The notes beneath the pieces were generated by a model that ran no database searches, was not told where the DNA came from, and saw only the letters and a list, made by a program, of their open reading frames with translations. Of a stretch of DNA of 64,000 nt, positions 52,453 to 62,411 are shown piece after piece. How positions within the stretch are numbered: the first letter of the stretch is position 1; every line of letters starts with the position of its first letter. Location: contig NZ_FNZQ01000001.1 in NCBI RefSeq assembly GCF_900109285.1, positions 1-64,000 on the forward strand, given 5' to 3'. The position numbers and the translations under genes are program-made. This DNA comes from Jannaschia helgolandensis. GTDB taxonomy: Bacteria; Pseudomonadota; Alphaproteobacteria; Rhodobacterales; Rhodobacteraceae.

Positions 52453-53718
52453 ATGATCCGAAGCGCCCTTTGGGGCATAATGCCGATTGTCGTGACCATG
52501 ATGCTTGCCCTTCCGGGTCAGGCCGCGCCCTATGCGGAAATGGTAATCGACGCCCGCACCGGCGAAGTCATCCGGGCCCGCAACGCCGACGCCCGGCTGC
52601 ACCCCGCCTCGCTGACCAAGATGATGACCCTCTATATCGCGTTCGAAGCCGTCAGCCGCGGCGAGATCACGCTGGATACCGAGGTCCGCATTTCGCGCAA
52701 CGCCGCGAACGAGCCGCCGTCCAAGCTGGGCCTCCGTGCCGGGCAAAAGATCGCGTTCCGATATCTCATCCGCGCGGCGGCGGTGAAATCCGCCAATGAT
52801 GCCGCAACCGCCATCGGCGAAGCGATTTCCGGGTCCGAAGATGCCTTTTCGGAACGCATGAACCGCACCGCGCTGGCACTCGGCATGACGAACACCACTT
52901 TTCGCAACGCGAATGGCCTGACGCGATCCGGTCACCTGAGCACGGCGCGCGATATGACCACATTGGGACGTCGGCTTTTCTATGACTATCCCGAATATTA
53001 CAATCTGTTCTCACGCACCACGACGGACGCGGGCATTACCCAGGTGCGCAATACCAACCGTCGGCTGCTGAATGATTATGAGGGCGCTGACGGGATCAAG
53101 ACCGGATACACGAACGCCGCCGGATTCAACCTGGTGTCGTCGGCGCAGCGTGGCAATGTGCGGATCATCGCGACCGTTTTCGGTGGCCGTTCCACGGCGA
53201 CCCGCAATGCCCGCATTGCCGAGCTGCTGGACATTGGCTTTGCCTCCGCGCCCAGCCGCGTCACCGAGCGTCGTCCCAGCCCGCCGGTCTACAGCGTTGC
53301 ATCGCGGGCCGGACCGTCCGCCCCGGCGCTTTCGATGCGCCCGGTTCCACGTGGCACGGCGTCGGTTAGCATGATCTATGCCTCGGCCTCCACGCAAGTG
53401 GCTCAGCCATCGCCCAGACCTGCCCCCGAAGCGCCGCGCGTTGAAGCGCCGCGCGTTGTCGTGACCCGTGCGTCCACCGCCGGTCAGAACTACGGGATCG
53501 AACTGTCCGCGCAACGCACCCGCTCCGCCGCCGACAAACTTCTGCTGCGCACCGCCTTGCAGGAGCTGGACACGCTGGACCGTGCATTGCGCCGCGTGGA
53601 CCGGGTTCGCAACGGCTTCGCGCCGGGCTTCATCGGCCTGTCCGAGCGGGAAGCCCAGCGTGCCTGCACCCGGCTTCGGGCGCGCGATGTGGATTGCAGC
53701 GTGGTTCTGGGCAGCTGA
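52453..53718 (+). CDS. D-alanyl-D-alanine carboxypeptidase with SPOR-like tail
   Basis: This penicillin-binding protein of about 421 aa (DacA/DacC class) trims the terminal D-Ala from peptidoglycan stem peptides. It has a signal peptide (WGIMPIVVTMMLALPGQAAP), catalytic SxxK in HPASLTKMMT, SxN in VKSANDAATA and KTG in DGIKTGYTNAAG. A proline-rich linker contains a 15-bp tandem duplication (53428-53442, 53443-53457) encoding EAPRV twice. The C-terminal 60 residues read like a SPOR-type domain. The start is uncertain: ATG 52453 or GTG 52441; neither has a strong ribosome site. Confidence 0.88.
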   Translation: MIRSALWGIMPIVVTMMLALPGQAAPYAEMVIDARTGEVIRARNADARLHPASLTKMMTLYIAFEAVSRGEITLDTEVRISRNAANEPPSKLGLRAGQKIAFRYLIRAAAVKSANDAATAIGEAISGSEDAFSERMNRTALALGMTNTTFRNANGLTRSGHLSTARDMTTLGRRLFYDYPEYYNLFSRTTTDAGITQVRNTNRRLLNDYEGADGIKTGYTNAAGFNLVSSAQRGNVRIIATVFGGRSTATRNARIAELLDIGFASAPSRVTERRPSPPVYSVASRAGPSAPALSMRPVPRGTASVSMIYASASTQVAQPSPRPAPEAPRVEAPRVVVTRASTAGQNYGIELSAQRTRSAADKLLLRTALQELDTLDRALRRVDRVRNGFAPGFIGLSEREAQRACTRLRARDVDCSVVLGS

Positions 53719-53724
53719 GCGGGG

Positions 53725-55332
53725 TCAGACCGCCGCCGCGACATCCGCCTTCAGGTCGAAGGCCGCCGCCATCAGCGCGCGGGTATAGGGGTTGGCGGGG
53801 GCATCGAAAACCTGCTTCGCGTCCCCTGCCTCGACCACATCGCCGCGCTTCATCACCATCACCTTGTGCGACAGCGCGCGTACGACCTTCAGATCGTGGC
53901 TGATGAACAGATACGCCAGCCCATGTCTTCTTTGAAGATCGCGCAGCAGGTCGACAATCTGCACCTGCACCGTCTGGTCCAGCGCCGACGTCGGCTCGTC
54001 CAGAACGACCAGCTTGGGTCGCAGGATCATGGCGCGGGCGATGGCGATACGCTGGCGCTGACCACCCGAGAACTCGTGGGGATAACGATCCATCGACGCC
54101 GGATCGATCCCCGTCTCGGTCAGGATTTCCGCAACCTGGTCGCGGTGTGGACGATCGTCGCCGGTATCATGCAGGCGCAGGCCTTCGGCCACGATCTCGG
54201 CCACTGTCATCCGGGGTGACAGCGAGCCATAGGGGTCCTGGAACACGATCTGCATGTCCTGTCGCAGCGGTTTCATCTGCTTGGATTTCAACCCGTCGAT
54301 GCGCTTGCCCAGAAGGGTGATCGGTCCCTCGGACGAGATCAGACGCATGATCGCCAGTGCCAGCGTGGTCTTGCCCGACCCCGACTCGCCCACGATGCCG
54401 ACGGTTTCGCCGGCACGGACCGACAGCGTGGCATCATTGACTGCCTTCACATAGCCCGCCGTCCGTTTCAGCAGACCCTTGGTGATCGGAAACCAGATTT
54501 TCAGCCCGTCCGTCGCGGCAATTTCCGACGCGCCGTCGGGCACGGGGTCCGGCACGCCGGTCGACTCGGCGGCCAGCAACATCTGCGTATAGGGGTGCTG
54601 CGGATTGTCGAAAATCGTGGCGACCGGCCCGGTCTCGACGATCTTGCCGTGCTGCATGACGCAGACGCGGTCTGCGAAGCGGCGCACGATGCCAAGGTCG
54701 TGGGTGATGAACAGCATGCTCATCCCCTCGTCGCGTTTCAGATTGGCCAGCAGTTCCAGGATCTGCGCCTGAATCGTCACATCCAGCGCCGTCGTCGGCT
54801 CGTCCGCAATCAGCAGGTCCGGCCCGTTGGCCAGCGCCATCGCGATCATCACCCGCTGCCGCTGCCCGCCCGACAACTGGTGCGGGTAGGCCGACAAACG
54901 GCTTTCGGCGTCGTGGATGCCGACCTTGTGCAGCATATCGAGGATGCGGACCCGCACCGCATCGCCGCGCAGGCCCTGATGCAGTTCGATACTTTCCCGC
55001 AGTTGCTTTTCGATGGTGTGCAGCGGGTTCAGCGAGGTCATCGGTTCCTGGAAGATGAAGCTGATGTCGTTGCCACGCACCCGTCGCAGGTCAGCCTCGG
55101 GCGCGCCGATCATCTGGGTGCCACCGTAGGTGATCGACCCGCTGACCTGCGCGCTGTCGGGCAGAAGCGACACCGTGGACAGGGCCGTGATCGATTTGCC
55201 AGACCCCGACTCGCCCACCAGCGCGACCGTCTCGCCCTTGTCGACGACGAAGCTGACGCCCTTCACGGCTTCGCTTGAAATGCCGTCCTGCCGGAAGGCG
55301 ATCCGTAAGTCGCGGACGTCGAGAAGGCTCAT
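53725..55332 (-). CDS. yejF: Peptide ABC transporter, double ATPase
   Basis: This 535-aa ABC ATPase has two complete nucleotide-binding domains of the DppD/DppF type. Both Walker A motifs read GESGSGK, both have signature ([11 protein letters not shown] and [11 protein letters not shown]) and Walker B ([12 protein letters not shown] and [12 protein letters not shown]). It powers the YejABE importer of oligopeptides; E. coli YejABEF also takes up microcin C. The long open frame upstream to 56370 is antisense-free shadow within yejE. Its ATG overlaps the yejE stop (ATGA at 55329-55332). It is the last gene of the operon, converging on the carboxypeptidase gene. Confidence 0.93.
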   Translation of the reverse strand: MSLLDVRDLRIAFRQDGISSEAVKGVSFVVDKGETVALVGESGSGKSITALSTVSLLPDSAQVSGSITYGGTQMIGAPEADLRRVRGNDISFIFQEPMTSLNPLHTIEKQLRESIELHQGLRGDAVRVRILDMLHKVGIHDAESRLSAYPHQLSGGQRQRVMIAMALANGPDLLIADEPTTALDVTIQAQILELLANLKRDEGMSMLFITHDLGIVRRFADRVCVMQHGKIVETGPVATIFDNPQHPYTQMLLAAESTGVPDPVPDGASEIAATDGLKIWFPITKGLLKRTAGYVKAVNDATLSVRAGETVGIVGESGSGKTTLALAIMRLISSEGPITLLGKRIDGLKSKQMKPLRQDMQIVFQDPYGSLSPRMTVAEIVAEGLRLHDTGDDRPHRDQVAEILTETGIDPASMDRYPHEFSGGQRQRIAIARAMILRPKLVVLDEPTSALDQTVQVQIVDLLRDLQRRHGLAYLFISHDLKVVRALSHKVMVMKRGDVVEAGDAKQVFDAPANPYTRALMAAAFDLKADVAAAV

Positions 55333-56441
55333 GAAAAGGTCTTTCGCGGGTCGAAAGCGTCGCGAATGCCCTCGAAGATGAAGACCAGCAGCGACAGCAT
55401 CACGGCGAAGGTCACGAAGGCGGTAAAGCCCAGCCACGGTGCCTGCAGGTTCTGTTTCGCCTGCAACGTCATCTCGCCCAGTGACGGCGACGACGACGGC
55501 AGACCGAACCCAAGAAAGTCGAGCGAGGCGAGGCCGCCGATGGTGCCCGTCACGATGAACGGCAGGAAGGTCACGGTGGCGACCATCGCGTTGGGCAACA
55601 CGTGCCGGAACATGATCGTGCCGCTGCCGACGCCCAGCGCGCGGGCGGCGCGGACATATTCGAAATTGCGCGCGCGCAGGAATTCGGCCCGGACCACACC
55701 GACCAGCGCGGTCCAGCCGAACAGCGTCATCAGGAAGACCAGCAGCCAGAAATCCATCGGGATGATCGCCGCCACGATGATGATGATATAGAGCGACGGC
55801 GTGGACCCCCAGATCTCGATCACGCGCTGGAAGATCAGGTCGGTCCAGCCGCCGAAGAAGCCCTGGATCGCCCCTGCCGCGATGCCGATCACGCTGGTCA
55901 GGAAGGTCACGATCAACGCGAAGGCCACCGACAGGCGGAAGCCATAGATCACCCGTGCCAGCACGTCGCGCGCGGTATCGTCCGTGCCCAGCCAGTGCTT
56001 GGCATCCGGGGCCGACGGGGCCGCGCCGTCGATGTCGTTCACGGTATTGTACTTGTAGGGGATCGGCGGCCAGAGCAGCCAGCCTGCATCGGTCGGCGCG
56101 CCCTCGACCGTGCCGGACGCGCGGACTTCTGCAATGATGCCCTCGGGGTCGTCGAGGCACGGGTCCTCGGTCCCGCCCGCAATGATGAGGCACTGCACCT
56201 CGATCTCGCGGTAGGTGGCCTCGGTCTTGAAGAAGCCGCCGAAGTCCTCCTCGGAATAGAACGACATAAGCGGCGAACGCCATTCGCCGCGATAGCTGAC
56301 GAGCAGGGGTTTGTCGTTCGCCAGCACCTCCGCGAAGAGCGACAGACCGAACAGCACTGCGAAAATCCACAGCGACCAGACGGCCCGCCGGTTCTTCTTG
56401 AAATTGCGCCAGCGGCGCGCGTTCAGGGGTGACAGGGCCAT
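55329..56441 (-). CDS. yejE: Peptide ABC transporter permease
   Basis: This 370-aa permease of the OppC type has a long periplasmic insert after the first span, as in YejE (SYRGEWRSPLMSFYSEEDFG). It also has KHWLGTDDTARDVLARVIYG, FRLSVAFALIVTFLTSVIG and the EAA-like RAARALGVGSGTIMFRHVLP. It forms the channel with YejB. The start is ATG 56441, whose A coincides with the last base of the yejB stop codon (TGATG). Confidence 0.93.
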   Translation of the reverse strand: MALSPLNARRWRNFKKNRRAVWSLWIFAVLFGLSLFAEVLANDKPLLVSYRGEWRSPLMSFYSEEDFGGFFKTEATYREIEVQCLIIAGGTEDPCLDDPEGIIAEVRASGTVEGAPTDAGWLLWPPIPYKYNTVNDIDGAAPSAPDAKHWLGTDDTARDVLARVIYGFRLSVAFALIVTFLTSVIGIAAGAIQGFFGGWTDLIFQRVIEIWGSTPSLYIIIIVAAIIPMDFWLLVFLMTLFGWTALVGVVRAEFLRARNFEYVRAARALGVGSGTIMFRHVLPNAMVATVTFLPFIVTGTIGGLASLDFLGFGLPSSSPSLGEMTLQAKQNLQAPWLGFTAFVTFAVMLSLLVFIFEGIRDAFDPRKTFS

Positions 56442-57526
56442 CAGGCTTCCCGGCTTTCGAAGTCGATCCGGGGGTCGACCCAGATATAGGTCAGATCGGT
56501 GATAAGCCCCATCACCAGCCCGATCAGCGAGAATGTGAACAGCGTGCCGAACATCACCGGGTAATCACGGTTGACTGCTGCTTCGAACCCGAGCCGTCCC
56601 AATCCGTCGAGCGAGAAGATCGTCTCGATGATCAACGAACCGCCAAAGAACACCGACACGAACAGCGCAGGAAAGCCCGAGATGACGATCAGCATCGCAT
56701 TGCGGAAGACGTGACCATAGAGCACACGGCGCTCGGTCAGGCCCTTGGCCTTGGCGGTCACGACGTATTGCTTGCGGATTTCGTCAAGAAAGCTGTTCTT
56801 GGTCAAAAGCGTCAGTCCGGCAAAGGCGCTGATGGTCGACGCGGCAACCGGCAAGGTGATGTGCCACAGATAATCCAGTGCCTTTCCTATCAGGGAAAGA
56901 TCATCGAAGCCGGGCGACGTCAGCCCGCGCAACGGAAAAATCTTCCAATACGATCCGCCCGCGAACAGCACCAGAAGCAGGATCGCGAACAAAAAGCCGG
57001 GGATGGCATAGGCCACGATGACGACCCCGCTGGTCCATGTGTCGAAGTTCGATCCGTCGCGAACCGCCTTGCGGACGCCCAGCGGGATCGAAATCAGATA
57101 GGCCAGAACCGTCGACCACAGGCCCAGCGTGATCGACACGGGCATCTTTTCCAGCACCAGATCAACGACCGAGATCGAACGGAAATAGCTCTCTCCGAAA
57201 TCAAAGCGCAGATAGTCCCACATCATGTTCAGAAACCGCTCCAACGGCGGTTTGTCGAAACCGAACTGGCGCTCCAGTTCTGCGATGAATTCGGGCGGCA
57301 GGCCCCGCGCACCCAGATAACCGCTGTCGTTCTCGAATTGCTGCGCGCCGGCACCGTCCCCACCGCCGGCGATATTGGCGAAAGCATCGCCTTCGCCCTG
57401 CAACTGCGCCAGAACCTGTTCGACCGGGCCGCCCGGTACGAACTGGATCAGGGCAAAGTTGATGATCATGATCCCGAGCAACGTCGGGATCATCAACAGC
57501 AACCGTCGGAGGATATAGGCGCCCAA
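56441..57526 (-). CDS. yejB: Peptide ABC transporter permease
   Basis: This 361-aa permease of the OppB/DppB type starts [20 protein letters not shown] and has the YejB-specific loop after span 1 rich in Gly and Gln ([20 protein letters not shown]). The EAA-type loop is [20 protein letters not shown]. It lies 3 nt past yejA and overlaps yejE by one base. Together with YejE it makes the transmembrane pore of the peptide importer. Confidence 0.93.
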   Translation of the reverse strand: MGAYILRRLLLMIPTLLGIMIINFALIQFVPGGPVEQVLAQLQGEGDAFANIAGGGDGAGAQQFENDSGYLGARGLPPEFIAELERQFGFDKPPLERFLNMMWDYLRFDFGESYFRSISVVDLVLEKMPVSITLGLWSTVLAYLISIPLGVRKAVRDGSNFDTWTSGVVIVAYAIPGFLFAILLLVLFAGGSYWKIFPLRGLTSPGFDDLSLIGKALDYLWHITLPVAASTISAFAGLTLLTKNSFLDEIRKQYVVTAKAKGLTERRVLYGHVFRNAMLIVISGFPALFVSVFFGGSLIIETIFSLDGLGRLGFEAAVNRDYPVMFGTLFTFSLIGLVMGLITDLTYIWVDPRIDFESREA

Positions 57527-57529
57527 GGT

Positions 57530-59365
57530 CTAGAATGCCCCGGCAGCTTTGAGCCGGTCGTAGGCGTCCTGATCCGCCCACCAGAAATCCAGATTGCCCA
57601 GCGCAAAGGGCGGCAGGGGTTCCGGGTAGCGCAGATAATCATAATAGGCGACGGTATGGACCGGCTTGAACCACTGGGGAATCCAGAACTTCTGCGCCCG
57701 CAGCCCGCGATCCAGCGCCGAAATCGCCGTCTCCAGCGCCTCCTGATCCGCCGCCGCCTCGACCACCGAAATCAGGGCGTCGATGCCAGGGTCCTGAAGA
57801 CCCATGAGATTGAACACATCGTCCACCCCCTCCGAGCCGAAATATTGCCGCAGGTTCGAACCGGGAACATAGGACATCGGCATCTGATGAGTGATGACAT
57901 CGAAATCATAGCTGCGCTCGCGCTGCGTCATCTGGGCATTGTCGACACGCGTCATCCGGGCGTCGACACCCAGCCGCAGCAGGTTGTCCACGAACGGATT
58001 GATCACACGGTCAAAGGTCTGGCTGTCGTTCAGGAATTCGACCGACAGGGTCTTGCCGTCCTTGCGCCTGATACCATCGGCCCCGACGATCCAGCCCGCC
58101 TCCTCCAGAAGGGCCGACGCCCGGCGCAGGTTGCCCCGGTCCAGCTGTCGCGTGCCCGACACCGGCGGCAGCACCGCGTCTTCTGTCAGGATGGCCGCGT
58201 CCAGAAGACCCTTTTCCACCAGCGGCGTCAGGATCGCCAACTCCTCCTCGGACGGCGGACCTTCAGCCCGCAGGTCGGTGTTCTCCCAAAACGAGGTGAT
58301 GCGGTCGTAGATGCCGTAGAACAGCGTCTCGTTGGACCATTCGAAGTTATACATCAGGCCGATCGCCTCGCGGACGCGGGGGTCCTGAAACGTCTCGCGG
58401 CGCAGATTGAAGATGAAGCTCTGCGATGTGGAAATGGTGCCGTCGGGCAATTCAGCCTTGATGACCGTGCCGTTCTGCACGGCCGGGAAATCGTATCCCG
58501 TGGCCCATGTCTTCGACGACGCTTCGTTGCGGAAGGTGTAGTTTCCGCCCTTGAAGCCCTGAAACGCGGCGTCGTAATCCGCGTAATACTCGATGCGGAT
58601 GCGGTCGAAATTATTGCGACCGACGTTCAGCGGATGATCTTCTCCCCAGTAGTCATCGCGGCGGCGATAGGTGATCGACCGCCCGATATCCATGTTGTCC
58701 AGGATATACGCCCCCGACCCGACCAGCGGCTCCAGCGTCGAATCTTCGAAGTCGATGCCCCGCGCGTCGAAATCGGCCTTGGAGAATATCGGCAGGCCGC
58801 CCACCGTGGCCGGAAGATCGCGGGTCGGAACGCCATCCTTGAAGACGAAGCGAACGGTCTGCGGATCGATCACCTCGGCGGTTTCCACCTGCGTCGACAG
58901 GACCGCGCGAAAGCTGGGCAGGCCCTTGTCGCGAAACGTCTCGTAACTGAATACGATATCTTCGGCGGTCAGGGGCACGCCGCTGCTGAATGTCACGTCC
59001 TCGCGCAGGGTGAACGTCACCTCGCTGCGATCCGCCGGATAATCCATCGAGGTGCAGATCAGGCAATAGGCGGACCCGATCTCGTCCGAGGTGCCGCTCA
59101 GCAACGACTCGTATGCAGCCGACGACAGTCCGGCGGCGCGGCCCTTGGGTGTGTAGGGGTTCATGGAATCGAACGACCCGAAGGCCCAGACGCTGATCTC
59201 GCCGCCCTTGGGGGCATCGGGGTTCACGTAATCCAGATTGGTGAACCCCGGCTGATACTTCAACACGCCCCCCGGAAAGGTCGAAATGCCATGATCGGGT
59301 GTCGCGTCCTGCGCGAACGCGGGCAAGGCGGCAGTTACAGCGACAAGCGCGAGCCGTCTGATCAT
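57530..59365 (-). CDS. yejA: Periplasmic peptide-binding protein
   Basis: This 611-aa SBP_bac_5-type binding protein starts MIRRLALVAVTAALPAFAQD, a cleavable signal peptide. It has the mature landmarks YVNPDAPKGGEISVWAFGSF and DSMNPYTPKGRAAG that mark the YejA subfamily. It delivers oligopeptides to YejBE. It is the first gene of the yejABEF operon, with the promoter presumably in the 232 bp upstream that also holds the terminator of the cytochrome gene. Confidence 0.92.
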   Translation of the reverse strand: MIRRLALVAVTAALPAFAQDATPDHGISTFPGGVLKYQPGFTNLDYVNPDAPKGGEISVWAFGSFDSMNPYTPKGRAAGLSSAAYESLLSGTSDEIGSAYCLICTSMDYPADRSEVTFTLREDVTFSSGVPLTAEDIVFSYETFRDKGLPSFRAVLSTQVETAEVIDPQTVRFVFKDGVPTRDLPATVGGLPIFSKADFDARGIDFEDSTLEPLVGSGAYILDNMDIGRSITYRRRDDYWGEDHPLNVGRNNFDRIRIEYYADYDAAFQGFKGGNYTFRNEASSKTWATGYDFPAVQNGTVIKAELPDGTISTSQSFIFNLRRETFQDPRVREAIGLMYNFEWSNETLFYGIYDRITSFWENTDLRAEGPPSEEELAILTPLVEKGLLDAAILTEDAVLPPVSGTRQLDRGNLRRASALLEEAGWIVGADGIRRKDGKTLSVEFLNDSQTFDRVINPFVDNLLRLGVDARMTRVDNAQMTQRERSYDFDVITHQMPMSYVPGSNLRQYFGSEGVDDVFNLMGLQDPGIDALISVVEAAADQEALETAISALDRGLRAQKFWIPQWFKPVHTVAYYDYLRYPEPLPPFALGNLDFWWADQDAYDRLKAAGAF

Positions 59366-59544
59366 GATGAACGCTCCCTGGTTTATTCAATGCAACAGCT
59401 AACGAGGCGGGGTGCCGATATTCAAGGCCCCGAACCACACATGCCGGTGACTTTGCGCGCGATCCTGCTGCGAATCGTCGTTCGTTTCCTCCAGGCCACC
59501 CTTGCGTGAAATCCACCCGCGCGATGGTGCAGTTCTTTTCGCAC

Positions 59545-59577
59545 GAAAAAGACCCGCCGCTTCGGACGGGCCTTTGG
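59545..59577 (-). terminator. Rho-independent terminator of the cytochrome c gene
   Basis: On the minus strand CCCGTCCG-AAG-CGGCGGG forms a 7-bp stem (one bulged T) followed by TCTTTTTC, about 20 nt past the cytochrome gene stop. Confidence 0.8.
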
Positions 59578-59597
59578 CAACCGGATCGACTGTTCCG

Positions 59598-60122
59598 CTA
59601 CTGCTGGGTGGCAAGATAGGCGATCAGATTCGCCCGATCCTGAATATCCGTCATGCCGCGATAGGCCATCTTGGTGCCCGGCGCGTATTCCTTGGGATTG
59701 AGAATGAAGTTCGAGAGATTCTCGGGCGTCCACGCGCCCTCCATCGTCGCCAGCGTCTCGGAATAGTCATAGCCATCGGCCGAACCCTTGTCGCGACCGA
59801 CCACGCCATACAGATACGGCCCGGTCGCGTTCGCGCCCTGCTCCAGCTTGTGGCACGACGCGCACTGCCGCCAAAGTTTCTCGCCGTCTGTGGCAGAGGC
59901 ATTGACGTAGACTTCCTCGAAGGGAACCTCGGGCGCGGCATCTGCGGCGGCCTCTGCTCCGGCGTCCGCGACTTCGATCCGATAGCCCTGTGCGACTTCC
60001 TCTTCGTCGCCCTCTCCGGGACCGACATGATACAGGGATTCACTCGCCCATGCACCCAGCAGGAGAACCAGAAGGGCGCCGCAGATTGCACCAACGGTTT
60101 TGGTAATCGTCATCGTGTCCAT
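59598..60122 (-). CDS. cycM: Membrane-anchored class I cytochrome c
   Basis: This 174-aa protein has an uncleaved N-terminal membrane anchor (AICGALLVLLLGAWASESLY), an acidic Ala-rich linker, then a cytochrome c domain with heme site CASCH near residue 88 and a Met ligand in PGTKMAYRG. The layout is that of cytochrome c552/CycM (c-y type), which carries electrons from the bc1 complex to terminal oxidases. The start may be ATG 60122 or 60113. It is divergent from pheA, with 148 bp between them. Confidence 0.92.
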   Translation of the reverse strand: MDTMTITKTVGAICGALLVLLLGAWASESLYHVGPGEGDEEEVAQGYRIEVADAGAEAAADAAPEVPFEEVYVNASATDGEKLWRQCASCHKLEQGANATGPYLYGVVGRDKGSADGYDYSETLATMEGAWTPENLSNFILNPKEYAPGTKMAYRGMTDIQDRANLIAYLATQQ

Positions 60123-60270
60123 TTATGGCACCTCTTCTTCTTGGTCGTATGTCTACGTTCGGACATCTTCGCACGGGTCGCGGTCATCTATGTGGTTTCA
60201 TGGTCCGCGCGCAAGAGATACAGCCTGCGACCATACGCACCATCCACATCCGGGGGACGCAAATCACATG

Positions 60271-61113
60271 GCCACAATCGCATTTCAGGGTGAACTCGGT
60301 GCCTATTCGCATCAGGCCTGTCACGAGGCGCGCCCCGATTACACCCCCCTGCCCTGTCCCACGTTCGAGGATTGCATCGAAGCGGTCCGCGAAGGACGTG
60401 CCGATCTGGCGATGCTGCCCGTCGAAAACTCGACCTATGGCCGAGTGGCCGACATTCATTCGCTGCTGCCCCATTCCGGTCTGCACATCGTCGAGGAGGC
60501 CTTCGTCCGCGTACATATTAACCTGCTGGCGGTTCCGGGCACTACGCTGGATCAGGTGAAAATCGCGCAATCGCACACCGTCCTTCTGGGCCAGTGTCGC
60601 GATTTCCTGTCCGGTCACGGCATCCGCCCCCGCGTCGGGGCCGACACCGCCGGGTCGGCGATGCAGGTCGCGCAAACCGGCGATCCATCCGTGGCTGCGC
60701 TGGCCTCCGAGATGGCGGGCACGATCTATGGCCTCGACCTGCTGGCGCGGCATATCGAGGATCACGACCGCAATACCACGCGCTTCCTGATCATGTCCGC
60801 CGATCCGACGCGACCGGCACCCGGCTCCGGCCCGATCAAGACGACCTTCGTGTTCCGTGTCCGCAACATTCCCGCCGCACTCTACAAGGCAATGGGCGGT
60901 TTCGCGACCAACGGCGTGAACATGACCAAGCTGGAATCCTATATGGTGGACGGATCGTTCTCGGCCACGCAGTTCTATTCCGACATCGAAGGCCATCCCG
61001 ACGATCCCGCCGTCGCCCGCGCGCTGGAGGAGTTGGCCTATTTCACCTCGTCGCTCGATATCCTCGGTGTCTATCCCGCCGATCCCGACCATTTCGATGG
61101 CGGCGCGGGCTAG
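60271..61113 (+). CDS. pheA: Prephenate dehydratase
   Basis: This 280-aa monofunctional enzyme converts prephenate to phenylpyruvate in phenylalanine synthesis. The catalytic domain runs from IAFQGELGAYSHQACHEA to the NTTRFLIM motif near residue 172, and an ACT regulatory domain follows (KTTFVFRVRNIPAALYKAMG, NMTKLESYMVDGSF), which confers phenylalanine feedback. The start is ATG 60271 with GGGGGA ten bases upstream; the frame is open further upstream without homology. Confidence 0.95.
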   Translation, partial: ATIAFQGELGAYSHQACHEARPDYTPLPCPTFEDCIEAVREGRADLAMLPVENSTYGRVADIHSLLPHSGLHIVEEAFVRVHINLLAVPGTTLDQVKIAQSHTVLLGQCRDFLSGHGIRPRVGADTAGSAMQVAQTGDPSVAALASEMAGTIYGLDLLARHIEDHDRNTTRFLIMSADPTRPAPGSGPIKTTFVFRVRNIPAALYKAMGGFATNGVNMTKLESYMVDGSFSATQFYSDIEGHPDDPAVARALEELAYFTSSLDILGVYPADPDHFDGGAG

Positions 61114-61211
61114 GCATACCATCGCTTATTGACGCTGGGTAAGCTTGCTGACTCATGCTACGATCCGACCTGCGGAACCCGTCACCAAACCTGCGTGCGA
61201 CAGGACGTCGA

Positions 61212-61799
61212 ATGGCACTCGAAATCGTCGGTTCCGGCTTTGGCCGAACCGGAACCATGACCACAAAGGACGCTCTGGGTATCCTGGGCTTCGGACCGAC
61301 ACATCACATGGTCGAAATCCTGGAGGACCCGTCGCAGATCGGCCTCTGGAAGCATCACATGGCCGGACGGCCCGTCGACTGGTCGGCGGTGTTCAAGGGC
61401 TACCGCTCGCAGGTCGATTTTCCGGGCGCGGCAGTCTGGCAGGACTTGCTGACAGCCTTTCCCGACGCGCGGGTCATTCACACCGAGCGCCCCGAGGACG
61501 CCTGGTGGGCCAGCTTCAACAAGACGATCGGCAAAGTTTTTCGCCTTGCCGAGACGCTGCCGCTCCCCGATCCGATCATGGATGTGACCGTGAGCTTCCG
61601 GGATGGCCTGATCGGGCCGCTGCTCGGCGATTATCGCGACCGCGAAACGGCAATTGCCGCCTACCGCGCCAACAACGCCCGTGTGCGGAAGGTTGTGCCG
61701 CCGGACCGGCTGCTGGTGTTCGACGTGGCACAGGGCTGGAAGCCGCTCTGTGCATTCCTCGACGTCCCGGTGCCGGACACACACCTTTCCGCACCATAA
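61212..61799 (+). CDS. Sulfotransferase-family protein with frameshifted C-terminus
   Basis: This 195-aa P-loop protein has the PAPS-binding-like IVGSGFGRTGTMTTKDALGI, VIHTERPEDAWWASFNKTIG and VFDVAQGWKPLCAFLDVPVP typical of the bacterial sulfotransferase family. In this frame it stops as DTHLSAP. In the next frame the expected family ending (FPHHNVRGEFWDHFGGEP) continues to a TGA at 61849-61851. One extra base within the CACACACC run near 61779-61786 would explain this. The catalytic parts remain, so activity is possible. The acceptor is unknown. Start ATG 61212 has AGGA seven bases upstream. Confidence 0.8.
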   Translation: MALEIVGSGFGRTGTMTTKDALGILGFGPTHHMVEILEDPSQIGLWKHHMAGRPVDWSAVFKGYRSQVDFPGAAVWQDLLTAFPDARVIHTERPEDAWWASFNKTIGKVFRLAETLPLPDPIMDVTVSFRDGLIGPLLGDYRDRETAIAAYRANNARVRKVVPPDRLLVFDVAQGWKPLCAFLDVPVPDTHLSAP

Positions 61800-61860
61800 C
61801 GTCCGGGGCGAGTTCTGGGACCACTTCGGAGGTGAACCTGACGAAGCCTGACCGGGGAAA

Positions 61861-62322
61861 TCAGCCCTTCGCGGCTGTCTTCTCGATCCGTGCGGCAAAA
61901 TCGGATATCCGCCCCTTGTACCGCTTCGCCAGCGTCTTGCGGGCCAACTTGGCGGATTGCAGCATCAGCCGCGCCGCCAGACTGCGGGCGCGCGCTTCGG
62001 TCGTGACGGTCAGGCGGGTCAGGCGCGGCCCCAGTTCGGCCAGATCGACGTCGATATTGACCTGCATCCCGTCCGTCGCCGCCTCTGCCGTCAGCCTGGA
62101 CCATGTCTCGATGGTTGCAGCGGTCACCGTCACGTCGCGCTTCTTGCCCATCACATCGGCCTTGCCGGACCAGACGGTGCCCTGCGCGGGCGGACCCGGC
62201 GGCCTGCGCTGGATTGCACCGATACGGGCGCGGGCGCGGTCCTCGAAAGCCTCCAGATCGGCCACGTGGGACCAGACCAGAGCAATCGGTGCGGCAACGT
62301 CCTCGACAGCGACGAACTTCAT
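61861..62322 (-). CDS. SRPBCC (START-like) family protein
   Basis: This 153-aa protein has a polyketide-cyclase/SRPBCC fold, starting MKFVAVEDVAAPIALVWSHV, with a central TVWSGKADVMGKKRDVTV and a basic C-terminal helix (SAKLARKTLAKRYKGRISDF). Such proteins bind hydrophobic ligands in a deep cavity; the ligand is unknown. I start at ATG 62322, preceded by AGAGGA; the frame opens at 62415. It follows nudC by 89 nt in the same direction and converges on the sulfotransferase gene. Confidence 0.8.
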   Translation of the reverse strand: MKFVAVEDVAAPIALVWSHVADLEAFEDRARARIGAIQRRPPGPPAQGTVWSGKADVMGKKRDVTVTAATIETWSRLTAEAATDGMQVNIDVDLAELGPRLTRLTVTTEARARSLAARLMLQSAKLARKTLAKRYKGRISDFAARIEKTAAKG

Positions 62323-62411
62323 GAATGGTCCTCTTGCGGCAATCCGGGGCGGGCTGACGCCCTGCATAGCCGTCCGGCCCGACAGGTCAACGCCATCCCG
62401 GGCCGGACGCA

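Noticed and set aside
56429-59509. 1026-codon open frame on the plus strand
   Set aside because: It is antisense to yejB and yejA, has no recognisable domain and reflects the strong GC3 bias, which keeps opposite frames open.
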